A DNA stretch of 64,000 bases from Galeopsis tetrahit. Its lineage: Eukaryota; Streptophyta; Magnoliopsida; Lamiales; Lamiaceae. The first letter of the stretch is position 1; each line of letters begins with the position of its first letter. Shown here piece after piece: positions 41,484 through 55,530 of the stretch. Below the pieces are notes generated by a model. That model did no database searches and was not told the DNA's origin. It saw only the letters and a list, made by a program, of their open reading frames with translations. Made by a program: the position numbers and the translations under genes. The stretch is taken from positions 113,501-177,500 of the forward strand of contig CAVLYN010000087.1 of the NCBI GenBank assembly GCA_963675135.1. The letters run 5' to 3'.

Positions 41484-41521
41484 CAGCAAATTTAAGTCTA
41501 AATTTTTTTGTGCATAATTAT

Positions 41522-41867
41522 TTTGCATGTAAAATTATTTGACTGTCTGCAATGCATAATCGTTCCCTGTAATATGCACTAAACTCTTGTCTTTGTATAA
41601 TTCTAAATTCTTGTCTTTGTATAATTCCCGTTCGAAGTTGAATTGGAGGAATTCCGCTGGCATGTGTTTGCGAAGTTCCCCTTCAGTTGTTGCCACCATG
41701 CCTGAGCACTCTGACGGAGGCGCGTAGTGATGAACCGTGAACGGAACACGGGCAGATGGTGAAGTCCATGATCTCCTCGATGGTATGTGGCCAATCAATA
41801 AACTCGTCGGGTCGTAATTCACCCGTGAAGTCAGGAACATCTAACCGTAACCCTGCGTCCCAACAGT
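41522..41867 (-). pseudogene. Ty3/gypsy gag fragment, copy 3
   Basis: Copy of 23,600-23,945 with the same frame breaks. Confidence 0.87.
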
Positions 41868-41937
41868 TCTGAAGATAAATTTTCTGTTAGCAGCGTAATT
41901 TAATTTGTTAACCTTCTCACCTTCAATTATCTACTCT

Positions 41938-41987
41938 TTCCCACATCGAAAGTAGACAAAACCACAACAAGGACACAGAATTAAAAG
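41938..41987 (+). promoter_or_regulatory. U4 snRNA promoter, copy 3
   Basis: TTCCCACATCG and ATTAAAAG as at 24,016-24,065. Confidence 0.85.
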
Positions 41988-42012
41988 GGCAACAACTCAG
42001 AAGATTAGATTT

Positions 42013-42164
42013 ATCTTTGCGCTTGGGGCAATGACGCAGCTAGTGAGGTTCTAACCGAGGCGCGTCTATTGCTGGTTGAAAACTATTTCCAAACCCCCTC
42101 TTAGGCCTGGGTTTTGCTCAGGCCTTTGAGAATTTTTGAAAGGGCAGCCTTTTCGGCGGCCTTG
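42013..42164 (+). ncRNA. U4: U4 snRNA, copy 3
   Basis: No difference from the U4 at 24,091 was seen; all U6-pairing, k-turn and Sm regions are kept. Confidence 0.95.
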
Positions 42165-42353
42165 CAATATTTGTTTAAAATTTAAAGCTCCCTCAGAATT
42201 GTTTAAATGTATTCATTGACACACTCTATTATTTGGCTAATTTACTCGTTATATAACATGCAAATGGGGACTGAATTTGGCTAATTTACTCGTTATTACA
42301 TGCAAATGGGGACTGAAGTTAATTATTGTTTAAAATAAATGAGTAATATAATA

Positions 42354-42647
42354 CTCCCTCCGTTCTACAATAAGTGTTGTTTTCATGAAATTTGTTGGAA
42401 TTAAGAAAGGGTATGTATTGACAAGTATACTCTTAAATAATAAAGAAAGATTTTGATCACATTAATTCTTTTCAAATCTTTTCAAATTCTTTACCCAATC
42501 TTTTTCAATTATTTCCAAATTTATGTCTCAAATAATTTTCAAATTGAAGGACATAATGGGAACAAATAGTGTAAAAATTCTAAAACAACACTTATTTGTG
42601 TACAAGAAAAATGGGCTAAAACAACACTTATTATAGAACGGAGGGAG
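42354..42647. mobile_element. Stowaway-type MITE, copy 3
   Basis: Duplicate of 24,432-24,725 with the same TA flanks; it was therefore present before the unit duplicated. Confidence 0.92.
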
Positions 42648-42683
42648 TAAAAGGGGAACATTTATACTATATGAGGTGTTTTT

Positions 42684-42736
42684 GTCCCACATCGAGAAAA
42701 TTATAGGGGACACATGAGAGGAAAGCCATATTAAAA
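42684..42736 (+). promoter_or_regulatory. U1 snRNA promoter, copy 3
   Basis: GTCCCACATCG and ATTAAAAG as at 24,762-24,814. Confidence 0.85.
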
Positions 42737-42759
42737 GGGCTAAAGGTGCATCACAATCC

Positions 42760-42921
42760 TTACTTACCTGGACGGGGTCAATGGGTGATCAAATAGGCCT
42801 ATGGCCTAGGTTGGCGACCTCCATTGCACTCTGGAGGGGCACCCGCCTAAGGTCGGCCCAAGTGGTCGAGCCTACGTCATAATTTGTTGTAGAGGGGGCT
42901 TGCGTTCGCGCAGCCCCTGCC
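42760..42921 (+). ncRNA. U1: U1 snRNA, main type, copy 3
   Basis: Duplicate of 24,838-24,999, with the same U at position 1 and intact loops I and II and Sm site. Confidence 0.94.
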
Positions 42922-43277
42922 CAATTCTAATTCAATCTTTTAAGAAGACGTATTGTTATGACAAATTAGTTTTGACCTTTAGAGGGACATATAAACTAAT
43001 TTGAGGTGCAATTTTATTCTAATTATTTTGATCAATTAGCATTTGACAGTTTCTATTTTGATTGCAATAAGGAATTGCTGCACAACATATAATAGTTTTG
43101 GGAGAGTATCTAAACATTTCTCTATAAAATTCTATGATTTGTAAAGAGGTTGAGGAATTGGAGCTATGAAATTCAAAAAATTTACAATAAATTCAATGTC
43201 CATTGTCTGTTTAGACGTTGACTTAGCTGGTTTTTCTTGAAAATAAAAATACAAGCTAGAATGGCCCCCAGACCACT

Positions 43278-43328
43278 ATCCCACATAGGAAAGGACCAAA
43301 TAAAGACTAAGAGTCAGTTAAATAAATT
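43278..43328 (+). promoter_or_regulatory. U5 snRNA promoter (USE + TATA-like)
   Basis: Duplicate of 25,356-25,406. Confidence 0.8.
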
Positions 43329-43357
43329 GAAAGGAGAGATGACAAGTAATTTCACGC

Positions 43358-43478
43358 AGCTGCGCGGTGAGCACAAAGCGAACTATTCTTTCGCCTTTTA
43401 CTAAAGAATACCGTGTGCACGCCACAATTCAAGCAGCATACGCCTCTTTTTGGAGGGTTTTTTCGTTTAGAAAAGCTC
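43358..43478 (+). ncRNA. U5: U5 snRNA, gene 7
   Basis: Duplicate of gene 5 with the same two marker changes (CACGCCACAATTC and AAGCTC). 3' box at 43,481-43,495. Confidence 0.92.
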
Positions 43479-44588
43479 AACAAATTTAAGTCTAATCTTT
43501 TTAGTTCTTTTTTATTTACTGAGAGGCTAATATGGCAGCGGATAAGTTCGCTTTTGTCGATGGTGGGCAAGTGCCACCGACTTAGCTAAACTCCTGTCTT
43601 TGTAAAGATCTCAATTTTGATTTGCTCTCATGTTTTTCTTTTCTTCAATTAATTTTTTATTATTTTTTTAAAGTCTCAGTATATCCAGCCCAAGCCAGAG
43701 GTTGCAAACATTTTACTTCCTCTATTATGGTGAAACTCTTTTGTAAAAAGAAATTCAACATTTCCTTGTATCATGACATTATCCAATATTTTTTCTTGCC
43801 TTAAGAAAATGTACTATAGTTTCAGTATGAATTTTTTTTGGGAAGTTTGTAAATATAAGATTTTGATATTTTGAATAAGCTAGAGATGAAAGAAGAGCTT
43901 GGAGTAAGGGCATGTTTTCAAACTTCTTTCAAAAGTGTAGATTGTAGAATATATATTTTGTTTTTTAAGTCGGTAAGACCCAACTTTAAAAAAAAAAAAA
44001 TGCAAGTATTGCAATTGGGATTTAAAACACCATGTTGGTAATGAAATTTGAGTGTGTGCAGGGGTTTTCGAGTATGGATATTAACATCTAACTGTCAGGG
44101 TAGATAAACACAAGCTTCTTAAAATCGTCCAAATCGAATATCGTATTTCGCAATAAATACGTTTTTTTCGTAAATGTTGCCCATTTTAACCAAATGTACA
44201 AAATCGATGCAAATCCGTCGTAATTTGGGACGATTTTTGGCTCGTTTAAAAAACACTGGTCGTGTATTTTGCGACAATTTTTTTTTTAATTATTAGAATT
44301 TTAAGATTTGCGACGGAATTCAACATATGAATTTTTTTTTTAAAAATGGTAGACGGCGCCGTTTGAAGATTGCCGACGGAATATCCGTCGGTAATCACCG
44401 ACGGCGAACAAATTTCGTCGGTAAACCGGTTACGTAATGCTATTTCAAAAGGACACGTTAATTAATGACTTAGAATGTGGAATACAAGGTGAAATAAAGG
44501 AATCTAACTGTGTTAGCCATTACTTTTTGACATGTGAAGATAAGTTATTTGGTATTGGTTCAATCTTCAAACATATGAACTTTATTAT

Positions 44589-44735
44589 GTCCCACATCGA
44601 AAGAGTAGAAAAAACATAAGAGAAAAAATAATATAAAAGTAGTAGTATTAATAAGTTAGTAACCAACAAACATAAATTTTTTATCCCACATCGAATAAGG
44701 AGTACAAGAAACATGAGAGAAAAACATTATAAAAG
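44589..44735 (+). promoter_or_regulatory. Orphan snRNA promoters 1 and 2, copy 3
   Basis: Boxes at 44,589 and 44,631 (first promoter) and 44,683 and 44,726 (second), unchanged from copy 2. Confidence 0.73.
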
Positions 44736-44922
44736 GGGCCTAATGTGCACCTAAATTTGTATTTTTAAAATGTTTATATATTTTAACACTTTTTGAATCG
44801 ATTTTATGATCGATTCATAGTTGGACCGGTTGAACCGGCTGGTCCAATTTTGAATGAATTTATTTTGTAGGCTAAGGCTAAAAAAATAATTTATTAATAA
44901 AAAATTTAAAAAATATATACTA

Positions 44923-45238
44923 AAAAATTTTCCACCGAAATGTTTGTTGCCAAATTTAACTACGGAATTACCAACGAAATGTTTCGTAGTTGATATTTAC
45001 CTACGGAATTTCATTTATTATGGTAATCATATTACCTACCGAAATGTTATGGATTTGCTACGAAAATGTGGTAGGTAATTGCCTACGGATTAAATTTTCG
45101 TGGGCAACCGAATTACCTACGAGCGAATTTCATACGAATGGTTTTCGTTGGTATTCCGTAGGTAAATATAAATGCCTACAAAATTGGAATTATTGCCTAC
45201 AAAATATTCCCTAGCCAATTAATTATTTTCTTGTAGTG
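44923..45238. mobile_element. CACTA-type right end, copy 3
   Basis: Duplicate of 27,001-27,316. Confidence 0.68.
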
Positions 45239-45297
45239 TTTCCCATATTCCCCAATTATCCTATAGATTTCAATTTCTGTGTACTTAGGGTTTGAAT

Positions 45298-45645
45298 ATG
45301 ATGAGCGGATTGATCGATTTGAATACAGTGAACAATGAAGATGAAACGACGTCGCCTTGTGGTGGTTCTCCTTCCTCCTCGTCGGGGAATTTGGAATTGC
45401 CTCCGACGACGACGTCGGCGGCGGCGGCAGTGTCCATGAAGGTGTGGCACGCATGCGCGGGGCCATTGATTTCGCTGTCGAAGAAAGGAGGAGCCGAAGT
45501 CTACTTTCCTCAGGGTCACGTTGAACACCTCCCCGAGCATCCTGCTGAGCTTATGATCTCCCCCAATTATCCTATATTACCGAGTTTCCCATCCTTTAAT
45601 ATATTTTGGTCAACTAACGGTTTCCATCCAAAAACTATCAGATAG
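45298..45645 (+). pseudogene. ARF3/ETTIN-like exon 1 fragment, copy 3
   Basis: Duplicate of 27,376-27,723 with identical reading frame. Confidence 0.88.
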
Positions 45646-45951
45646 GATCAAATCTATAATAAACAACACCATTTTGAAACTGCATTAAGCCCCAAAACGC
45701 GTGGGGACTGAAACGCGTTTTAGGGTTGAACATAAATAAATTTGAAAACACGCGTTTGGACCTCGCGTTTTGTGTTATAGAAACCCTTGACGTCCGCACG
45801 CTCTTGTTATAGAAACCTTTGGCCCGCCCGCCACCCACCGCATTTTGCTATATTTTAATGAAACGCTTAAAAGTTATCCCCTTTCACAAAATCTCTAATT
45901 AAAACACAATGAAGTGCTAAATCCTGTGAGAATCTAAATCGTTGCCTAAAA

Positions 45952-46450
45952 ATGTATGACATTCCCTCGGATATCTACCGGGAAATACTCATTCCGTTTG
46001 CCGGCAGAGTCACTTTTTCGGTGCAAATGTGTGTGCAAGGAATGGCTACGCATAATCGATGATCCATCTTTCATCAAAGAGCACACAAACAATCAACTCT
46101 ACACTCATAACATCCTCGTCAAACATAGATATGGAGCTCTCATCCATTCGTTGTCTCTCAACTCCCTTAACTTTACCGATGGCCCTCAGATGATTGAAGC
46201 GACCCAAGTTAAAATGTTGTTCCGCCGAGGTATGCCACGCATACCACCTTTCTTCCAAATTGCCTTATGCAATGATCTGATTCTCCTCACCCACACTATT
46301 CAGAGTTGGGCAATATGGAATCCATTATCCAAAGAGCTCCGCAAGTTGTTATTAACAATAGAGTTACACAAGCGTAAATCGGTATATATAAAGATCGGGA
46401 TTAGGCATCGGTATTTCAATAAATTATTAGAATTTTTGAATTATATATAA
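45952..46450 (+). pseudogene. F-box protein gene, frameshifted, copy 3
   Basis: Duplicate of 28,030-28,528 with the shared frameshift and stop. Confidence 0.87.
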
Positions 46451-46491
46451 GAACTAATCATAAACAAATGTGATTCTTGTCCTCTCGAACA

Positions 46492-49282
46492 TTCATCTTC
46501 TTCATTGCACTTTTTAGTGTCACATGTTAAATGCGATATTCGTGCGCATGACATCCTTTGCAAGATACATATTTAATATCCAAAATGACTAAAACAATTT
46601 AATTTTTGGATTATGCGGATTTATCTTGGAGCTGATAATTGTGTATCTTTGACATTTTCAATTTATTGTCTAACGAATAGATGGTAGTATTTCACAAATA
46701 CTTTGTTTTCCACCATTTATTATTGTTAAAAAAGTTTTTATTACAATAGCACCAGAGGTAAGTGTTAATTAATTGGCACAATGGTTGCTTGAGTTGTACG
46801 TCCTTTAATTGCTGGATATTTTAGTGGCACGTGTTAGCTGCGATATTCGTGCGCATGCATCCTTTGCAGGATATATATTTAATATCGTCTAAATTGACCA
46901 AGACAATTTAAACAAAGAATTTGAATTTATTAATTGTATATCTAATTTATTTTTGTTAAGTATTTATTTTAAAATAAATAAAAGTATTGTTGTTATAAAA
47001 GAGAATCAGGGGAGGGGTGGTTGGTAAGGGAGTCACTCATGCAACAGACCATATAGCCAAAGCCAATTGCCATCCTTCGTTATGTCAGGTCGATCATTAC
47101 ATGAAATATCGGGACTCCATTCTCGCCCCATTTCACAGAAGAATGGACATTCAATAATACACGATCTTATTTGCGCGTATTTTTCATTCTATGGAGCCAA
47201 CCTCCACTTCGAACAAGCGTTACACTCAAAAGCCCCAACAGATGGAAAAGAATTGCCTACAAATCACTCAAGTTCCAAATTGTTGGTAAGTTATTTCACG
47301 CGTGAGAGCCGCACGCGTGCATATCTAGCAATTTTAAAAATATGGCAAAAAATGACTAAAATTGTACACTCCTTTCTATGCTCATACATTGTTCAAAACC
47401 TAACTCTAGGTTAATATATTATTTCAAGAAATCACCAAAAACTAATAATTAAAGAATACATAAATTAAAGGCTTTCTTGTATTTTCTTGGGTGAAAGTCG
47501 CACGTTGCCCGTTCATTTCTTGTGAATTAATTGATTTCGATTTTTGTTCCATTTGAGTGCGATTATTTTGGGGGTGGAATTAGGCTTCGTTTTAATTCTT
47601 GCGTTTTTTTATGAGAATTTGTTGCTGATCATAGGAGTGCAACCTTCCGCACAATATTGGAATGACATTAATCACTTAATCTACATCAAGTATTGGAACG
47701 ATAATTTTCACACAAGTTAAATCTACTACAAATCTACAGTATGGGAATAACATTAATCTAATCTAGTGTAAATACCATTAAAATCAATTGGGCGTGAATG
47801 TGCATGTTTGAGTCCGACGAGTTCGGCTTAGTCCGGTGAGTAAGTGCTTGAGGGCGTGAGGCGCGAGTCTGGGCGTAAGGAGAGTCCGGAAAAACGACCG
47901 AGAAGCAACCGGAGAACGTGGTGTGCAGCACAGCGACGCAGGTATGGTACTAGGGTTTCTTTCTTTTGGGAGGGGAGAAAGTAAACAGCAATTCAGAATT
48001 ATTTGTTTTAATATTTTTTAATTAATAACACAATATAATAAATTACATTATAAAATTATTATTTTATTAATGTTTCGGTATGTCGAAATTATCGATATTT
48101 TGGGTATGCTGAAATTTGAATCCATGCACATATTAAGAAAATTATTAATATTTTTGTGGCACGTGTTAGATGCGATATTCGTGCACATAAATCGTTTGCA
48201 GGATATATATTTAATATCCAAATTGACTAAGACAATTTAAACTAAGAATTTCAATTCATTTGTAGCTCTAATTTATTTTTGTTAGATAATTTTAAGTTAT
48301 GTATTTTAAAATTAAAATAAATAAAAGTACAAATTTAGAATACAAGTACAAATTTTATTTTACATTATTAATTTTACGAGATTTTCTTGATTTTTAGAAT
48401 ATATTTTTTCTCAGCGCGCGCATCCTTTGGAGGATATATATTTAATATCCAAATTGACCAAGACAATTTAAACAAAGAATTTTAATTCATTAATTGTAGA
48501 TCTAATTTATTTTTGTTAAGTATTTATTTTAAAATAAATAAAAGTCTAGTATTGTTGTAAATAAAATATAATTATGGTCCAGTGACATTTTTGATGATGT
48601 CAAAGTAGAGAATGAGAGACGGCTGGGGTTTGAGGTGACGGAGAGTGTGGAGACGACAGAATTGGTCGCTGGAGATGAGCAATGACCAGTGTTTGCCTAC
48701 AGATTTGAATCCTTCGAGATTTTACTAAAATGCGCCGCCGCCAATGTATCTTTTACTCTTATTCGTTGTGGGACATAAATCTCACAAATAACAATCTAAC
48801 ACTCTTACATTTATATAGTTTTTTCCTATGTTTCTTTTACTCATATTCGATATGAAATCTTACATATGTATTATTTTAGTTTAATATTTGTTATTTTACT
48901 ATATTTATTTTAATATGATTTTTATAAGTAACATAGAAAATATTAAAATAAAATACATAAATATTATTTTACCGGTGCCTACACCGGTTTGGTCACCGGT
49001 TCGGTTATGAAATTAAACACTGTATTTAATATCCAAATTGACTAAAACAATTTAATTTTTTTATCATGCGGATTTATCTTGAAGCTGATAATTGTGTATC
49101 TTTGACATTTTCAATTTATTATCTAACGAATAGATGGTAGTATTTCACCAGTACTTTGTTTTCCACCATTTATTATTGTTAAAAAGGTAAAATACTAGTC
49201 AGAAAAATTAGTAGTTAATATATATACATACAGAAGAATCGAAATATTAATACATAATCACCATTTTTTAATTTATAGCAGT
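46492..49282. repeat. R1-rich intergenic stretch, copy 3
   Basis: Duplicate of 28,570-31,360; R1 cores near 46,515, 46,827, 48,156 and 48,402. No intact gene. Confidence 0.7.
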
Positions 49283-49285
49283 ATC

Positions 49286-49337
49286 ATCCCACATCGAAAC
49301 TTCGAGCAAGCATCGAGTAACAGGACAAATTTAAAAG
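49286..49337 (+). promoter_or_regulatory. U2 snRNA promoter, copy 3
   Basis: ATCCCACATCG and ATTTAAAAG as at 31,364-31,415. Confidence 0.9.
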
Positions 49338-49361
49338 CATAATCGCATCACTGAAAATAGC

Positions 49362-49557
49362 ATACCTTTCTCGGCCTTTTGGCTAAGATCAAGTGTAGTA
49401 TCTGTTCTTATCAGTTTAATATCTGATATGTGAGCCATTGGCTCACACGATATTAAATTTATCTTTTGAGGGGGAGAGGCTGTCACGGCAGCTTGCTGCT
49501 GGGGCTTTCGAGCGTCGCCATGGCGTTGCACTACTGCCATGGCCTGGCGCACCCATC
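49362..49557 (+). ncRNA. U2: U2 snRNA, copy 3
   Basis: Duplicate of 31,440-31,635; full length, with the same paired changes in stems IIa and IV. Confidence 0.96.
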
Positions 49558-50158
49558 CAATTCAAACTTAACGATTAATTGTGATGCGACAGGTTGGTTA
49601 TATATAAGAAAAAATGGTGTTGTCGACTGTCAACAGCTTGTCTTAACTGCTGGCTACGCATGGTTTGTTGAAACCCTTCTATTCATAAATTATGACGGAG
49701 TTGCATCAATTTTGTTAAAATAGGCAACGTTTATGAAAAAAAATGTATTCATTGAAAAAAAATGTATTCACAGATATAGGGAGATTAAAGTCAATTTGGT
49801 CCCATATCAATTTATCCATTACCTTTTTTAATTGCTCAATTTTAGTCCTACTTCGCCAGAAAGCCCCTTAAAGGAGTAACTGCTATTCTATTAATTCCAA
49901 AAGAAACTAACTAATACTCTATTAAGCCCAAGAACCTAAAAGAAAGACTAACTTAATCCAATATAGGCCTAATACTCTATTAAGCCCCTTAAAGGAGTAA
50001 CTGCTATTCTGTTAATTCCAAAAGAAACTAACTAATACTCTATTAAGCCCAAGAACCTAAAAGGTAAGTCTCCCAGCTTATCAATCTGTTGCCACTGGAT
50101 CTGAACAGTTCAATCATATATTCGAATAAATTAAGCAACCATGTTGGACTTGAATTGG

Positions 50159-50320
50159 GGCAGGGGCCGCGCGAACGCAGGTCCCCTCTGGCACAAATTA
50201 TGACGTAGGCTCGACCACTTGGTCCGACCTTAGAAGGGCGCCCCTCCTGGGTGCAATGGAGGTCGCCAACCTAGGCCATGAACCTTGCTTATCGCCCATT
50301 GACCCCGTCCAGGTAAGTAT
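50159..50320 (-). ncRNA. U1: U1 snRNA, divergent type, copy 3
   Basis: Duplicate of 32,237-32,398 with the same loop I variant and 3' box (50,144-50,157). Confidence 0.93.
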
Positions 50321-50341
50321 GGAGCATGATGGACATCGAAA

Positions 50342-50396
50342 CTATTTTATACAGCAGCATCCCCGCAGTATTTTCTCTCTTTCTCCGAAGTGGGAG
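50342..50396 (-). promoter_or_regulatory. U1 snRNA promoter, copy 3
   Basis: Duplicate of 32,420-32,474. Confidence 0.8.
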
Positions 50397-50432
50397 AAAA
50401 TGACAGACATAGTACATGTTTATTTCATTTTA

Positions 50433-50793
50433 GACACAAGGAGGAATTTTGCTGAGACAAGCTCACGAACAAAGTGATAGTCAAGATCTATATGTTTGGC
50501 CCGTTTATGAGCACTTGGATTTTGACTAAGAAAGGTGGCACTATTATTGTCCGGAGTATAGGATCGGGCGAAGAGGAATGGAGACCCGAAGCTCACGAAG
50601 GAGATTTAGCACACAAACAATTTCCGAAGCAGCATTTGCCATGGCGCGATACTCGGATTCACAGCTAGAGCGAGAGGCCGTAGGTTGCACTCCAAGAGAC
50701 AAGGTTTCCACCGAGAAAAATTAAGTATCCATCGGTTGAGCGTCACACAACGAGCCCAATCAGCATCAGGATAAGCCATTAATTGTTCATCGT
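50433..50793 (-). pseudogene. Degenerate copia RNase H fragment, copy 3
   Basis: Duplicate of 32,511-32,871. Confidence 0.8.
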
Positions 50794-53700
50794 GATAACT
50801 AGCTCTCTGCCATTTACGTACACTTTACCCAACCACCTCTCAATCGACTCTCTTCTATATCAAATTTACTTTTATTTATTTTAAAATAAATACTTAACAA
50901 AAATAAATTAGATCTACAATTAATGAATTAAAATATTTTTGATTAAATTTTCTTGGTCAATTTGCATATTAAATGTATACCCTGCAAAGGATGCATGCGC
51001 ACGAATATCGCATCTAACACGTGCATGACACACAAGACTTCTACTTTCATCCAATTCTCAATTCTCATAAGCTTATACCTTATACTTTCACCATTCCAAA
51101 CCCCCAAAATACTGAGTTCTTGCAATGGCCTTCTATTACTACGATCTGAAAACAATTCTAGTTGTCTACATTCCCACCACTAAGCAATCCAGAAAGATTA
51201 CTCTTACTTTTAGTGATAAACATACTTTTGTCAACATATAAAATCTAACGCGTGCAATAATAATCATAAAAAATGTGTGTAATATGAGAATAGATAAAAA
51301 AAAATATTTCACATCTCCAGAATCTCCCCAAATATAAATTTATAATAAAAGGACCAAAACAATTACTCTTATGACCAAAAGGAGCAATGACGGATAATTT
51401 TGTTCTCCCAAAAAATTTAAAACAATCAAGTCATATGAAAAAACTGAATGAAAATGATAATAGTGCAAGTCTCTTGTTTTATTTGGTGATAGTTTAAAAG
51501 GGGGTCTATTTCTTGTTCGCCCTAGGCCAAAATAATGCCGGAAAACTGTTTCAGTTTCTGTCCCTCGAAGAAGAGGAAGACCCAATGTAGTTCGTTACTA
51601 GCCTCCCAATAAACTGAGCTGCTATCGCTGAGACGCGTGCAAGCTACATCATAAAAAAAAAATGAATAGAATAGTTAGTAGCATCAAAAAAAGAATATTT
51701 TCAAATTTTGAAGAATATTTTATGGCTGAATTTCTGATCTGACCCTATATATACAAAAGTTTATATTGCATAATTTCATAACAATGTAGTATTACAGTAT
51801 GTAATTTTTACCCTCTTCTCGAAGCTGAAGCAAGCGTCTAACACGTGCCACTAAATTATTTTGCGTTGTGCAAAAACACATTTCAACCAGAAAAACTCAG
51901 AAATTACTAATATAAAAAACAATATACTTTCAATCTAGAAAAAAAATATTTACAGAAAAAAGAAATGTTCGTGCACTGGTAAATTATTCTCCTCCAAACT
52001 TTCTTCTCTTAAGCTGAGCTAAAGTTTTTTTGCAAAGAAAAATTAATTCAAATTGAAGAATGAAACAGACTAGGATATATGGTTTATTGCAGGAGTGACT
52101 CCTTTATAGGGAAAATTGCCCTTTGGTCATGTATGTCAAATAATTTTCGATCCTTTTTTCATACACTTTTAGTCCTGTAGTAAGTTTCTGATAGTTTTAA
52201 TGGATGAAAATTGCGTAAACCGTTAAAGAATATTAAACATTTGGTCCTGTAAGTATGAGATAAAATCACATCCGATCCTTTTTCATACACTTTCAGTCCT
52301 ATAATAAATTTATGTCTGTTTTAACGTACGTATGAAAATTGTGTGAAAGTTACGCACCCGCTAAAACTCATCCAAAAGCCTAATATCGGATTAAAAAAAT
52401 TCTCATAAAAAAATACATGAAAACGAACCCTAATTCCACCCCGAAAAAATCGCACTCAAATGGAACAAAAATCGAAATCAATTAATTCACAGGAAATGTA
52501 CGGGCAACATGCGACTTTCACCCAAAAAAAAGAACAAGAAAACCTTTAATTTATGTATTCTTTCATTATTAGTTTTTGGTGATTTCATGAAACAATATAA
52601 CAAACCAGAGTTAGGTTTCGAATAACGTACGAGCATTGAAAGGAGTGTACAGTTTTAGTCATTTTTTGCCGATATTTTAAAAATTGCCAGAAATGCACGC
52701 GTGTGGCTCTCACGCGTGAAATAACTTACCAACAATTTGGAACTTGAAATGTCTATCAGCAATTATTTTCCATTTGTTGGGGTTACCAACAATTATATAA
52801 GAGCGCGTATTGAATGTCCGTTCTTTTGTCGTTTTATAATGGGTTATTTACCAACAAAAATATTTAGTATGAATAGCATGTGCTTAATGGTGTAATTCAT
52901 TTGATTGGGTGCTCTTTTCTTATTTCCCGTGGACTGATACTGAAACTGTAATAGAGTAATAATATTCTTTTCCCTCAAAAAATAAATAAATTAAGTATCG
53001 AAAAACATATTTTCATTTATGCGGAATGAATATTCTATTTCTCCCTCTCTTTCACTCTTTGTAACTGTTTTGCATTCACACTATCAACCCGTTCTTTTCA
53101 TTGACCCATATTTATTCTTCAATTGACGGTATCTGCCACCGGGGTGAGTAATATTCTGGCTTTCGTTACCACTTCCATGTCTTGCTTCCTGTGATAAATT
53201 GTATATTTCTTATAAATTTTATTATGGTAGTGACTATAGTTTTCTTGTTTCCAAAAGATGTTGGGTTGTGTGTATTTCAACATGATTTTTGACGATCGAT
53301 GAAATAGCTGCGTCATGTGTTAATACTCTGTACACTGGAATCTAATTGTTGCTTGAGTTATAAAAAAAAAAGAAAGTATTTTATAAATCTTATATCTGAT
53401 AAATTGATCTTTTAATTTGTTGTAAAAGGTAATGGCTAAATTGATATTGATGTTCTTGTGCGAAAATGTAAACTCTAGCATATGAGTGATTGCAAATCTA
53501 AATTCAAATCAACAAATAAAGTCTAGTACGTGCAAAAATAATCACTAAGAACGTGCGTAATATGAGAATGAAGCATTGGTGTTTATAAGTTCATTTTATT
53601 CTCAGCTTTGCAGATTTGTACAAGGGTTAGTAGGCTCCCTTAATTATTTATTTGTTATCTTTAGAAATGGTTTCTTAAAATGTTTTACAATTTATTCTTT

Positions 53701-54424
53701 GTTAGCAGATATTAAAGCTATTCCATATCTAGGTGCATAAGGAGGCAGTCATTAGAACTTGCCAAAAATTGTATATGGTTTATTCTTTTGTCTATGGCAC
53801 TGTCAAGTTGCAGCAGATCGTCTTTCCCTTCAAGCTCTTTTATACCTTTTATTTGAAGGGGATTAAAGATATTCCGGCTGAGCTCGTCGTTAAACCGGTG
53901 CCGCCGTTGAGCCGGCCGCAGCGGCTAAGGCACTTGAGCCTCACGCCACGCTTTCCAACTTTACCAATTGATCCATGTTCCTTTTTTTTTTTTTTTCTAA
54001 TGAAAAACTTTGATAGATATGATGATGATTTGAACGGCCCAAAATGAATTGCAGATTTATTTGATATACAGACAATTGAACGATTTTTACGTAATTAACC
54101 TTTAGACTAATCTACCGTACCAATCTAGATCTTGAATGAGAATTAATCCATAATTCTAATTTACATTATAATCAAAATTAATAAGAAATCCCTAACTATA
54201 TTTTTTAAAATTTATAATGATAAGATTTGTGTTAATTAAGATTATGCATGGATTGAGGGCCATCAACAATGTACATTTTTTGTTTTAAGCTAATTTTTAC
54301 TTGAAATATGATATTAGGCTTTTCTCTCATTGTCCCAAACCCAGTAAGAATGCGTGGAGCAAAGAAAATTAAACTAAAGAATTTTTGAATACTTTGAACT
54401 CATTAATATTTTCTTGGTTTGTAG

Positions 54425-54631
54425 GGAAAGCTTAACTACAAAGAAAATAACGAGTTAAGAGCTGAAAATGACAAACTCCGCGAGGAGAATATGATCATTA
54501 ACAAAGCTCTAACAAGTGATCGACTTTGCTGCGATTGTAGCTGCTCTGTTGTCGACAGCGAGGAGGCCGAACGCTTGTTTCAGCTACGAGCAGAGAATGC
54601 TCGTCTGCCTAATGACTTTTGTTGTCTATAA
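54425..54631 (+). pseudogene. HD-ZIP IV zipper exon fragment, copy 3
   Basis: Duplicate of 36,503-36,709. Confidence 0.82.
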
Positions 54632-55530
54632 TGTATTTGTTATCCAGTATTCCTATATTACCCTCAGTAACGTCTTATACAAAGAAGTCACTCCTGCAAC
54701 AAACCATATATCCTTTAATATATTTTGGCCAATATTATTGCACAAAGATTGCCCCTTATAAGAAATACAAATAGAAGTGAATATTCGTCAGTGTATATAA
54801 CATTAATATTTATTTATTATTGCGTATAAATTAATACAATGATATTCGAGCTGTAGTAACACAATATTTTATTCTAATGGTCGAACTAAAACACTAGGGA
54901 TCTGGATGTGATATCGGGTTGCTGCTTATTGTTTGTTGATTGGTATAATATTTGTTTGTAATGAACTTATTTTGTTGCTCGATTTATTCAAATTATGCTT
55001 GAAACGAGAAATATAGTACTGTTTTGTTATTTTTGAAGGTAAAATGATAATTTTGTGAAGCAAAACACGTTTCAAATATTTGTTGGAGTCAATCGATCGA
55101 ACGAGCAAAATACGTACGAAGAGATAAGGAAGCCCGAGAGTAGTCTGTTTTTAAGAAGAGATAAGCAAAACATGTCTCATATGTATAATGGTATTAGTTT
55201 TCTTGAACAATAATATATATACGGAGTAGTTTTTTTATAAACAATAGTATTATTAGTGTCCATTCAGGGATGGAACCGGGAATTGCGATTAGGGAGGGCC
55301 GACGATACAAAACAATACACATGAACGATAATATATATATAGTAAAATTCAACTATATTATATACTTCAATGTAAAGAGGTTGAGGAACTTGAGCTATAT
55401 ATGAATTTCAAAATTTTAACAATAGATTCATTGTAATTTGGTTGATTTTTCTTGAAAACAAATACAAAAGAAGAATAACCCCCAAACCACTATCCCACAT
55501 AGGATAGGACCAAATAAATACTAAGAGTCG